This document shows positions 55,801 through 64,000 of a stretch of 64,000 nucleotides of DNA, one piece after another (position 1 is the first letter of the stretch; each line of letters begins with the position of its first letter). The notes beneath the pieces were generated by a model. It was not told the DNA's origin, did not search any database, and was given only the letters and a program-made list of their open reading frames with translations. The translations under genes and the position numbers were made by a program. This stretch comes from Leptobrachium leishanense (lineage: Eukaryota; Chordata; Amphibia; Anura; Megophryidae). Where the stretch lies: positions 69,520,997 to 69,584,996 of the forward strand of contig CM019067.1 in the NCBI GenBank assembly GCA_009667805.1, given 5' to 3'.

Positions 55801-56854
55801 GTATTCCACCACTAGAATCACTGTCTCACAGGAATGTGATATGTCAGTCTTCATTGCTAATTCTTCTCAATAGGTTGCATATTGTTTTGTGGACAAGGCC
55901 GTAGATGGCATTTGTTTTTAGTGATATTGCTCAGTGCTTTTTGCTCTTCTCTGTTTCTGCACCACGGCTACCTTCCACCAGAGGGCACTGTGTTTCCTTT
56001 AAATCCCTGGTCCGTACTGTCTGTTGGCTTTTTGGTCCAGATTTATTTTTCTCCCTTGGAAGTTAGAAACAGCCACAGAACATACAATGTATCTGATAAT
56101 GCCATATAGAAACCTGTTTGTCTCAGAGTGTTATGAATAGTGGCTCTAGTGATGTCATTACTAGGTTCATGGTGTATGCCAGGACTCTTTCTTCCAACCT
56201 TTCAAACACCTGACCCAAGGGCATGCAAGGGCCACAAAAAGCTGTCTCCTAACCCTGGCAACACCTTTCCTGCCTTGCTCCCGTCCAGGTTTTCATTATA
56301 TTTGCATCTGTGTAGCTGAGGGGTGTTCTGACTCTGTATAAAAGGGTGGTCCCCTAGGGACTCCTTGCCATTACATCAGATTGTTCATGGTGCTACCTGG
56401 CTGTTTGATGCTCTGCCTTGTTTGCTACCATGTGTGTACCCCACCGAGACCCCTGTTCAATGCTGGTCCTCTATCAAGAGTCCTAATGTGTTTTCCTGTC
56501 GTGTATCTGGTATTGCTTTGCAACCAGAACCTGATCCTGAATGTTTTTACCGTAACCTGCTTCTTGTGCTGTGTGTCCTCAGCCCTTGGGCTCTGTTTGT
56601 ACCCCGTAACATGAGCGTGACACAATCGTTGCTTTTCCTTCCTTGGGTTTATTGAGCCTAGGGCCCTGTTTGGGCGAGCTGTTATGATTATCAAATGAGC
56701 CGCTAAAATAACGCAGCGTCACTTGTTGATCATAATGGCTCATCCTGCTACTCAAGGCGATCCGCAAACTTTGCTGACTTGGCTGTAATGGCAGCTTACT
56801 GTAGACTGACGCTTGCTATTTTGTATAGGGCACACAATTTTTTTATTTTTTTTT
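55801..56854. other. unrecognised sequence, possibly including a solo LTR
   Basis: CTGTATAAAAGGGTGG at 56332 looks like an LTR-type TATA box. The CT-rich sequence downstream (to about 56610) has the texture of an R-U5 region. No TG...CA ends with matching duplications could be set, so this is only suggestive. Short open frames at 56365-56655 are not recognised. Confidence 0.25.
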
Positions 56855-56856
56855 GA

Positions 56857-56985
56857 GAAAGGATTTTACCAGGAAGGATACATTGAGATTTCTCTCATTT
56901 TCAAGTATGTCCTGGGTGGCGAGTATGTACCGGTGTCTTGCCCAAGGACACTTACTGGAGAGGTTGCTCGCTGCGGGCAATGATT
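56857..56985 (-). mobile_element. SINE fragment, inverted
   Basis: GATTTTACCAGGAAGGATAC through GTCCTGGGTGGCGAGTATGT to GGAGAGGTTGCTCGCTG is the reverse complement of 57573-57692 with few differences. The tRNA-like head is mostly missing. Confidence 0.75.
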
Positions 56986-57019
56986 GAATTCTGAATGTAA
57001 ATGTACCGACTGGGTGGAG

Positions 57020-57530
57020 TATTTTTTATTATTATTATTCTTTATTTATAAAGCGCCAGCATATTCCGCAGCGCTGTACAATAAGCACAGTATAGACAGG
57101 GTTACAATACATTGAACAACATTTGACAAACAGTACAGGAGGAGATGAGGGCCCTATTCCCGTAGGAACTCACAATCTGGGAGGTTGGGGTTGGAAACAG
57201 GAGGAGAGGACTGTAAGGTGAGAGTGATTGATGGTTGCGTCAGTGAGTTGGGTGGTAGGCTTCCCTAAATAGGAATGTTTTCAGGGAGCGTTTGAAGGAA
57301 GAGAAGTTAGGGGAAAGTCTGACAGTACGAGGGAGAGCGTTCCAGAAAATGGGGGCTGCGCGTGAGAAATCCTGCAGTCTATCATGAGAAGAGGTGATGC
57401 GGTGAGAAGCTAGGCGCAGGTCACTGTTTGACCTTAGGGAGCGGGCTGGGGTGTATTTGGTGATTAGTGAGGACAGGTAGTGGGGAGCTGAGTTAGTGAG
57501 GGTTTTGTAGAGTAGAGGTAATGTCACTGC
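57020..57530 (-). mobile_element. L2/CR1-group LINE 3' end, minus strand
   Basis: Read on the minus strand from 57527: YKTLTNSAPHYLSSLITKYT, then DFSRAAPIFWNALPRTVRLS and FKRSLKTFLFREAYHPTH to a stop at 57240. This is the intact C-terminal region of an L2-type ORF2. The 3' UTR continues to 57020 and ends in ATTATTATTATT on the plus strand. It is the best preserved L2 coding tail in the window and is 5'-truncated. Confidence 0.85.
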
Positions 57531-57539
57531 TCTGCATGG

Positions 57540-57695
57540 AGAGAGCCTGTGGAGTCATGGTTTCGATCCCAGCGAGCAACCTCTCCAGTAAGTGTCCTTG
57601 GCAAGACACCCAACGGTACATACTCGCCACCCAGGACATACTTGAAAACGAGAGAAATTTCAATGTATCCTTCCTGGTAAAATCCTTTCACAAAG
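57540..57695 (+). mobile_element. tRNA-like SINE
   Basis: GGTTTCGATCCCAG at 57558 matches a pol III box B. The downstream body ends AATTTCAATGTATCCTTCCT then GGTAAAATC, a tail type I associate with vertebrate tRNA-derived SINEs. A plausible box A is not clear, so the 5' end is uncertain. Confidence 0.6.
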
Positions 57696-57713
57696 TTAAA
57701 TTTTTTTCACATT

Positions 57714-57922
57714 TTTTGTTATAGCATCCTGACAGGACATGACGTATACATATAATAATGATCTATTATGAATCTGCCGAGTCTGCTGAAAATAAGGATA
57801 TATATTTGTCTCGGTCCTACAATAAAACATGACTTCATATCGCGTTTATACATGATAAGCACAAAACGTTCAAAATTAGCTCTGCACACGGGGTGAAATG
57901 GCTCAGCAGTGGAGGGGGTTAA
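57714..57922 (+). mobile_element. TTAA hairpin-array element, AT-rich end only
   Basis: TTTTGTTATAGCATCCTGAC then GACGTATACATATAATAATG match 981-1040, ending GGCTCAGCAGTGGAGGGGGTTAA at 57922. The GC-rich hairpin part is absent. Confidence 0.7.
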
Positions 57923-57936
57923 AGACACATGTTGTA

Positions 57937-57962
57937 TAAATATATATATATATATATATACA
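57937..57962. repeat. (TA)n microsatellite
   Basis: About eleven TA dinucleotides directly after GTTGTATAAA. Confidence 0.95.
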
Positions 57963-58026
57963 TTTCACATTAGAGTAAACCTTTTTCCATTTAGATTTCA
58001 CTTTAACCCCTTCCTGTTGCATAAAA

Positions 58027-58575
58027 GAATTAGGGCCACATTACAATCTTGACGTTAACGTTGACTCTCACTTGCGTGAGCATTAACGTTGGCCGCGGTG
58101 TCTACCGCGTATTACGATCCAAACGCAAACGGGTTAAGTAACACGTTAGTGTTTGGTATCTTGCACTTTTCAGCGTGAGGTTACTGTACTTTGTGCTCAC
58201 TAGACGTAACATGGGGAGTGCAAAGTGTTAATCACCGTTAGGATTACAATCTACTAGCGCTTATTAACGTCCGGCTGTGGATAGCAAAAAGTTAACCACA
58301 GCCAGGACTTGGTGTTAACGGATTCCGCTTCTGCAGAATCCGCTAACACCAGCATAAAAAAAAACCAGAATGCTATACTCACCTCCTGTCCCGCAGCGAG
58401 GACCGCGGCTCCAACCGCCTCCTCCATCCGGCAGGAGCAGGGAAAGACTGGGGAAAAAGTCCCCCCAGTCTCTCCCTCTGTATCACTACGCCGGTCATGT
58501 GACCGGCGGGGGAAACTCAATGGATTCCTATGGACTCCATCGAGTGGATGCTCGCGGCTGCGCTCAGTGTTTATT
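58027..58575 (+). mobile_element. MITE-like repeat related to 9382-9760
   Basis: Opens GGGCCACATTACAATCTTGA and is rich in GTTAACGTT and TTAACG words. The end, CCCCCCAGTCTCTCCCTCTG to CTCCATCGAGTGGATGCTCG, is the complement of 9630-9745. Several inner hairpins, including GGTCATGTGACCGGCG and GGATTCCGCTTCTGCAGAAT. The right terminus is unclear because it abuts a MITE fragment. Confidence 0.6.
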
Positions 58576-59104
58576 TAAGATTTTTTAGGCATTTTTCAGG
58601 ATTTTTTAGGCAAAATTTTAAATTCCGATTTTTTTTTTTACATGGCGTTTTTATTTTTTTCTGTAACAGACCTTTTTATTGTTTTTCATAGGACCTTATA
58701 TATTATTTCCAGGCATTTTCATGCACTAGTTTTTTTTAAAAAAAATGCGTTTTAAAATGTTTTTTTTTTATTATTATTTTTTTACTCCTGTATGGCTGTT
58801 TGTCGGCTTTTTCCTACTGTCTGTTTGGCGGTCTGTTCGGCAGGTCATCTGCCTTTTTCGGATCGATTTGGCGGTCTGTTCGTTGGATCGCCGGATGCAT
58901 TCGGCAGTTTTTCAATTCGATCAGTGATTATGTGCCGGTTTTTCAATTCGGCGGTTTTGCGGTGGATTTTCAGATGCATTCGGCAGGTCGATTCGCCGCA
59001 CTTCGGGGACCCTGCGGTGAATGCTAAAATCACTGCAGGGTTGGCGAATTTAACTCGCCTAAGTGCGGCGACCGAGAGAGCACTCTCTCTCCCTTTAAGA
59101 GGTT
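58576..59104 (-). mobile_element. partial CAGGGTTATTCA-family MITE, diverged
   Basis: Reversed family words: CTGTAACAGACCTTTTTATT, TAGGACCTTATATATTATTT, then GGGGACCCTGCGGTGAATGC and GAGAGAGCACTCTCTC. It is closest to the 36535 copy. The terminus at the right is lost. Confidence 0.65.
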
Positions 59105-59430
59105 AATAAAGGAGGAAAAAATGGATGGTAGCTTTGAGGCAACATGATGCATCATCATAGCCATTTCATGCAATAAAAAGAGAGAGATTAAAGTCCATGC
59201 ATTGGTCTCTAGATATGGTCTTAGCCAATGCACAGGTCACTTTTTCATACCAAACAAATAAGCCATTAACCCTTTTGAAACGTTTAACAGACTCTAAAGC
59301 TACAGCTGTGTTTATCGCCTTATGTTTGGTATCACTACAAATAAATATCTTTAGTTGCTAATCCGGCACTCTGGATTCGTCATAGCACACGCCCGGTGCA
59401 GCACTAGGCCCAATGCAAATCGTCACAAAC
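59105..59430. other. unrecognised sequence
   Basis: No feature recognised. Confidence 0.4.
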
Positions 59431-59595
59431 TAGAGATGTGCATTCATTACGGAAAAATTCGGAATTTGGAACGAAATTTGATAATTCGTAGTTCGGAAGT
59501 ACTTCCGAATAACAAATCGATACGATACGAATTCGAAACGAAATGGTATATAATGAATTAATTTTGTGTTACACTGTGTCATCATCATAAAAGAA
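59431..59595 (+). mobile_element. hAT-like terminus running into a satellite
   Basis: TAGAGATGTGCATTCATTAC has the form of a hAT terminus (compare TAGACATGTGCA at 31229). AATTCGGAAT-like words and GTTCGGAAGTACTTCCGAAT give it the TTCG-rich texture of such MITEs. No opposite terminus was found; the element merges with the 37-bp array. Confidence 0.55.
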
Positions 59596-60128
59596 AAATT
59601 TGAGTAATTGATATCAACTATCGAATTTGAAATGGACCTGAATATGTTAAAAAAAATTGAAATGAACTATCAAATTGATATCAACGATCGAATTTGAAAT
59701 GAACTATCAAATTGATATCAACTATTGAATTTGAAATTAACTATCAAATTGATATCAACTATTGAATCTGAAATGAACTATCAACTTGATATCAACTATC
59801 GAATTTGAAATGAACTATCGAATTTGAAATGAACTATCAAATTGATATCAACTATCGAATTTGAAATGAACTATCAAATTGATATCAACTATCGAATTTG
59901 AAATTAACTATCAAATTGATATCAACTATCGAATTTGAAATGAACTATCAAATTGATATCAACTATCGAATTTGAAATTAACTATCAAATTGATATCAAC
60001 TATCGAATTTGAAATGAACTATCAAATTGATATCAACTATCGAATTTGAAATGAACTATCAAATTGATATCAACTATTGAATCTGAAATGAACTATCAAA
60101 TTGATATCAACTATCGAACTGATAACTT
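59596..60128 (+). repeat. 37-bp satellite
   Basis: GAATTTGAAATGAACTATCA then AATTGATATCAACTATC in about 13 units, with shortened units near 59650 and 59810. AT-rich and noncoding. Confidence 0.9.
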
Positions 60129-60143
60129 AAAATCCAAGTAATA

Positions 60144-60322
60144 CAGGGTTATTCAGAGAGCGTGAAAAGCAGGAGAATGACTGGAGAATGAAAAATTCTA
60201 GGTCAAATAGCCAAACCAGAAAAGTTCTCCCTTTCATCTCACTTTCCAAATCGGCTATTTTGACCTAGAATTTTTCATTCTCCAGTCATTCTCCTGCTTT
60301 TCACGCTCTCTGAATAACACTG
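60144..60322. mobile_element. 179-bp palindromic MITE (TSD ATA), near-perfect
   Basis: CAGGGTTATTCAGAGAGCGT at the left and its inverse at the right; the arms of about 75 bp match with only a few differences. ATA at 60141-60143 and 60323-60325. Youngest-looking member of the short MITE subfamily. Confidence 0.9.
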
Positions 60323-60604
60323 ATAGTCAGCAAAAGACTTTATGAAACAAATTCATTTTGTTTCACTGTTTAATTTGACTCAAATACTAAAGAAGAAAGA
60401 ACAAAAGGGAAAAATGGGAAAATCCTTTCCTCTTTACTCTCTTGTGGTCTCATACTTTGAGATCTACCAACTGTGGTGAAAATTTTTAAAATTTTTATAA
60501 GAAAGGTAAGAAAGAGAACTTTTAGTTTAGAACCCTCGGATGTAAAGTGTCCATTTCACTTATCCAGAATACCTCATCCTTAACTACAAATAAATATACA
60601 GATA

Positions 60605-61334
60605 GGGCTCTATTACATTCTTCATGCAAAAATGCACGGTAAACGCGTGAATTTTGGCGCGAAGCGTTAAACGTTAACGAGCGTAAATTAACGCTGGTAT
60701 TACAATCCTCGCGCATTATTTCATCCGTCAAAAAATAACGCGCGTAAAAAAGACGCGCAAAAACGCACACGCATTAACGTTGCGCGCAGAAATCAGTGTG
60801 TGGACTGTTTTTTCACGCGATTCAGCCAATCAGAATTAAGAACCTTAATTGTCTCACGTTAAGTTTTTGCACCTGTCAAAGTCAATCTGCGCATATATGC
60901 TGCAGCAATAAAAAAAAACACGCACAACCTCTCAATTTTATTGTTTGGGTATGCGTAGAATGTGTAACTATACTTTGCTGTATTTTTTTTTTGGGCTGGT
61001 GTATTTGGTTTCGGCCAGGATGTTCAGATTTGCCATTAACACCAGCTTTTCAAAGACGTTAAAATTATGCGCGCAAACGTTGTGCGTTAAATTATGTGCA
61101 TAGATTGTAATACCATCCGCGTACCAGTGCATTTGCGCTCACAATGTTAAGTATAGGACATGTGCAGTACATTACGCTCGCGCAGCGTTCGTGAAGGTTC
61201 ACCCGCGGTAGACGTTAATGTGCATTTTTTGCACAGACATTGTAATACGACGTTCAGCGCAAAGGGTTTTGCCCCTCGCGTTAATGCGTTTTTGCACACG
61301 CGTTAACGTTTGCACGCAGAATGTAATAGAGTCC
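60605..61334. mobile_element. 730-bp MITE, GGGCTCTATTACATTCT termini
   Basis: GGGCTCTATTACATTCT and AGAATGTAATAGAGTCC are inverted termini. ATA at 60602-60604 and 61335-61337 is a 3-bp duplication. The interior is dominated by TTAACG, GCGCG and ACGCGT words. Possibly PIF/Harbinger; noncoding. Confidence 0.8.
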
Positions 61335-61385
61335 ATAATTTTTACATTTTTGCTGGAGTTGTTAGCGTAAAATAGAGATCGTATT

Positions 61386-61647
61386 GAGAGGTATTAGCAG
61401 TAGGAAAAGGGAAGTGCTCATGCCACTGTACAGAGCACTGGTGAGACCTCACTTGGAGTACTGTGTGCAGTACTGGAGACCGTATCTCCAGAAGGATATA
61501 GACATCTTAGAGAGAGTTCAGAGAAGGGCTACTAAAATGGTGTACGGCTTGAAGGAGAAAAGTTACCAGGAAAGGCTTAATGATCTTAACATGTACAGCT
61601 TGGAAAAAAGACTAGACAGAGGAGATATGATAGAAACATTTAAATAC
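61386..61647 (+). mobile_element. CR1 3' fragment, cut by the duplication junction
   Basis: GAGGTATTAGCAGTAGGAAA onward encodes [20 protein letters not shown], the CR1 post-polymerase region, then stops abruptly at the junction at 61647. It is the duplicated first part of the fragment at 63103. Confidence 0.9.
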
Positions 61648-61860
61648 GAATTTGAAATGAACTATCAAATTGATATCAACTATCGAATTTGAAATTAACT
61701 ATCAAATTGATATCAACTATCGAATTTGAAATGAACTATCAAATTGATATCAACTATCGAATTTGAAATGAACTATCAAATTGATATCAACTATTGAATC
61801 TGAAATGAACTATCAAATTGATATCAACTATCGAACTGATAACTTAAAATCCAAGTAATA

Positions 61861-62039
61861 CAGGGTTATTCAGAGAGCGTGAAAAGCAGGAGAATGACTG
61901 GAGAATGAAAAATTCTAGGTCAAATAGCCAAACCAGAAAAGTTCTCCCTTTCATCTCACTTTCCAAATCGGCTATTTTGACCTAGAATTTTTCATTCTCC
62001 AGTCATTCTCCTGCTTTTCACGCTCTCTGAATAACACTG
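61861..62039. mobile_element. 179-bp palindromic MITE, duplicated copy
   Basis: Exact counterpart of 60144-60322 at +1717; arose by segmental duplication and not by a second insertion. Confidence 0.9.
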
Positions 62040-62321
62040 ATAGTCAGCAAAAGACTTTATGAAACAAATTCATTTTGTTTCACTGTTTAATTTGACTCAA
62101 ATACTAAAGAAGAAAGAACAAAAGGGAAAAATGGGAAAATCCTTTCCTCTTTACTCTCTTGTGGTCTCATACTTTGAGATCTACCAACTGTGGTGAAAAT
62201 TTTTAAAATTTTTATAAGAAAGGTAAGAAAGAGAACTTTTAGTTTAGAACCCTCGGATGTAAAGTGTCCATTTCACTTATCCAGAATACCTCATCCTTAA
62301 CTACAAATAAATATACAGATA

Positions 62322-63051
62322 GGGCTCTATTACATTCTTCATGCAAAAATGCACGGTAAACGCGTGAATTTTGGCGCGAAGCGTTAAACGTTAACGAGCG
62401 TAAATTAACGCTGGTATTACAATCCTCGCGCATTATTTCATCCGTCAAAAAATAACGCGCGTAAAAAAGACGCGCAAAAACGCACACGCATTAACGTTGC
62501 GCGCAGAAATCAGTGTGTGGACTGTTTTTTCACGCGATTCAGCCAATCAGAATTAAGAACCTTAATTGTCTCACGTTAAGTTTTTGCACCTGTCAAAGTC
62601 AATCTGCGCATATATGCTGCAGCAATAAAAAAAAACACGCACAACCTCTCAATTTTATTGTTTGGGTATGCGTAGAATGTGTAACTATACTTTGCTGTAT
62701 TTTTTTTTTGGGCTGGTGTATTTGGTTTCGGCCAGGATGTTCAGATTTGCCATTAACACCAGCTTTTCAAAGACGTTAAAATTATGCGCGCAAACGTTGT
62801 GCGTTAAATTATGTGCATAGATTGTAATACCATCCGCGTACCAGTGCATTTGCGCTCACAATGTTAAGTATAGGACATGTGCAGTACATTACGCTCGCGC
62901 AGCGTTCGTGAAGGTTCACCCGCGGTAGACGTTAATGTGCATTTTTTGCACAGACATTGTAATACGACGTTCAGCGCAAAGGGTTTTGCCCCTCGCGTTA
63001 ATGCGTTTTTGCACACGCGTTAACGTTTGCACGCAGAATGTAATAGAGTCC
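62322..63051. mobile_element. 730-bp MITE, duplicated copy
   Basis: Counterpart of 60605-61334 at +1717. Confidence 0.85.
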
Positions 63052-63102
63052 ATAATTTTTAAATTTTTGCTGGAGTTGTTAGCGTAAAATAGAGATCGTA
63101 TT

Positions 63103-63698
63103 GAGAGGTATTAGCAGTAGGAAAAGGGAAGTGCTCATGCCACTGTACAGAGCACTGGTGAGACCTCACTTGGAGTACTGTGTGCAGTACTGGAGACCGT
63201 ATCTCCAGAAGGATATAGACATCTTAGAGAGAGTTCAGAGAAGGGCTACTAAAATGGTGTACGGCTTGAAGGAGAAAAGTTACCAGGAAAGGCTTAATGA
63301 TCTTAACATGTACAGCTTGGAAAAAAGACGAGACAGAGGAGATATGATAGAAACATTAAAATACGTAAAGGGAATCCACAAGGTAGAGGAAGGGAGTATA
63401 TTTAAAAGGAAACAAAGTAGCAAAACAAGAGGACATAGTCTTAGATTAGAGGGGCAAAGGTTTAAAAGTAACATCAGGAAGCATTATTTTACTAAGAGGG
63501 TGGTGGATACATGGGACAGTCTTCCAGTAGAAGTGGTAGAGGCCAAAACAGTAATTGAATTTAAGCAGGCATGGGATAGGCATAAGGCTATCCTAAACAA
63601 AAGATAAATCCAGGTAAAGTATCCATGTAATTGGGCAGACTAGATGGGCCGAAAGGTTCTTATCTGCCGACATTTTTCTATGTTTCTATGTTTCTATG
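63103..63698 (+). mobile_element. CR1 3' end, complete to tail
   Basis: Codes from [20 protein letters not shown] through [20 protein letters not shown] to KAILNKR and a stop at 63607, with no frameshift. The 3' end AGATGGGCCGAAAGGTTCTT and TTTCTATG repeats follow. TGG at 63511 codes the Trp that is a stop in the 18403 ORF. It has no reverse transcriptase motif; 5'-truncated and inactive. Confidence 0.9.
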
Positions 63699-64000
63699 AA
63701 ATCAGAAATGGATCACACCATCCGCGTTCTTATGGATACTATGTCCACTCTAATGATTAAAAGTTATTGAATTCTTGGCATGTACAAATAGCATCAGGAG
63801 CTAAATGCATGGTAAGAACGTTGCAGAGCTAATGACCTATAGCTGTAAAAGAATATATGTCTTGTGAAAAATGAATATATTCCTGCTGGGAAATAAAAAT
63901 GCTCTTTAAACTGTTGTACGCTGAAACAAAAGCCTTTTCTACGGTTTATTGAGCTATTTGGTAATATCAGCTTGAGGCTATTGATTTACAGCAGATGGCG
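63699..64000. other. unrecognised sequence
   Basis: No repeat or coding signal recognised up to the window end. Confidence 0.4.

Larger units (their letters stand above)
59931..61647 (+). repeat. 1717-bp tandem duplication, first unit
   Basis: Contains the last five satellite units, a 179-bp MITE, unrecognised sequence, a 730-bp MITE and the first part of a CR1 3' fragment. All positions recur at +1717. The unit ends inside CR1 coding sequence at AAATAC, joined directly to GAATTTG of the next unit. Confidence 0.95.
61648..63364 (+). repeat. 1717-bp tandem duplication, second unit
   Basis: Second copy, with only a handful of substitutions seen against the first (for example near 63057 and 63355, and G for A at the 61612 equivalent). 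It contains the satellite at 61648-61845 and two MITEs listed separately. Confidence 0.95.

Noticed and set aside
56129..56610. Solo LTR beginning TGTTATG and ending near CGTAACA
   Set aside because: The TATA-like box is suggestive, but the flanking bases do not form a matching 4-6 bp duplication and no primer-binding site or second LTR was found.
57540..57695. Functional tRNA gene
   Set aside because: Only a box B-like word is present. No cloverleaf could be drawn, and the body continues into a SINE tail that is repeated inverted at 56857.
59596..60128. CRISPR-like array (regularly spaced direct repeats)
   Set aside because: Units are contiguous 37-mers with no unique spacers, in a vertebrate transposon context. 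It is a satellite.
1..64000. A novel bacterial-type defence or biosynthetic system
   Set aside because: Intergenic content, LINE and DNA transposon relics and MITE density show vertebrate nuclear DNA. No operon-like gene group exists.

Overview
This window looks like vertebrate nuclear intergenic or intronic DNA, most likely from a frog (Anura). The evidence is the repeat community: CR1, L2-like and L1/Tx1-like LINEs, hAT and Tc1 DNA transposons, very abundant TTAA-flanked and 3-bp-TSD MITEs, AT-rich minisatellites and tRNA-like SINE pieces. There is no operon structure and no bacterial feature. I found no confident host gene; one short stretch (about 7331-7498) has exon-like features but I cannot name it. 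Every long coding stretch I could recognise belongs to a mobile element, and nearly all are broken.

Layout. 1-3.3 kb: a TTAA hairpin element inserted in a hAT MITE, then an L2 3' end. 3.9-6.8 kb: one 58-bp satellite split by an L2 copy, a short-TIR insertion and an 859-bp MITE. 6.8-11.9 kb: mostly unrecognised sequence with small MITEs. 12-13.7 kb: a second TTAA hairpin element and a dispersed repeat carrying an 84-bp Tc1-type palindrome. 14.5-17.9 kb: a 923-bp MITE and a chimeric Tc1 relic. 18.1-19.9 kb: a CR1 copy with a 453-codon reverse transcriptase ORF. 21-26 kb: a hAT MITE with an 8-bp TSD, a third TTAA element, a 55-bp tandem array and two Harbinger-like MITE loci. 27-33.1 kb: an L1/Tx1-like LINE whose 3' UTR holds a 1700-bp hAT element. 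33-37.3 kb: a Tc1 relic and more MITEs. 37.4-42.9 kb: a decayed hAT element with a BED-finger transposase, into whose terminus a non-autonomous relative has inserted. 44.5-50.6 kb: a 28-bp minisatellite split by a second copy of the 1700-bp hAT, itself filled with a CR1 copy and a fold-back TTAA element. 51.3-53.9 kb: a MITE split by an L1 3' fragment with a 15-bp TSD. 55-57.9 kb: a Tc1 relic, an 81-bp TTAA palindrome, and an L2 fragment flanked by inverted SINE pieces. 58-64 kb: MITE pieces, a 37-bp satellite and a 1717-bp near-perfect tandem duplication.

The nesting gives a readable relative chronology (satellite or hAT first, then LINE or MITE). Three observations stand out. The TTAA elements are a string of ten or more consecutive hairpins whose arms change together between copies. 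A hAT MITE sits 10 bp inside the end of the transposase-bearing element it resembles. Two MITE families with different termini share one internal core. Boundaries given with TSDs are read directly from the sequence; other boundaries are approximate, and all family names rest on recall of motifs, not on a database search.
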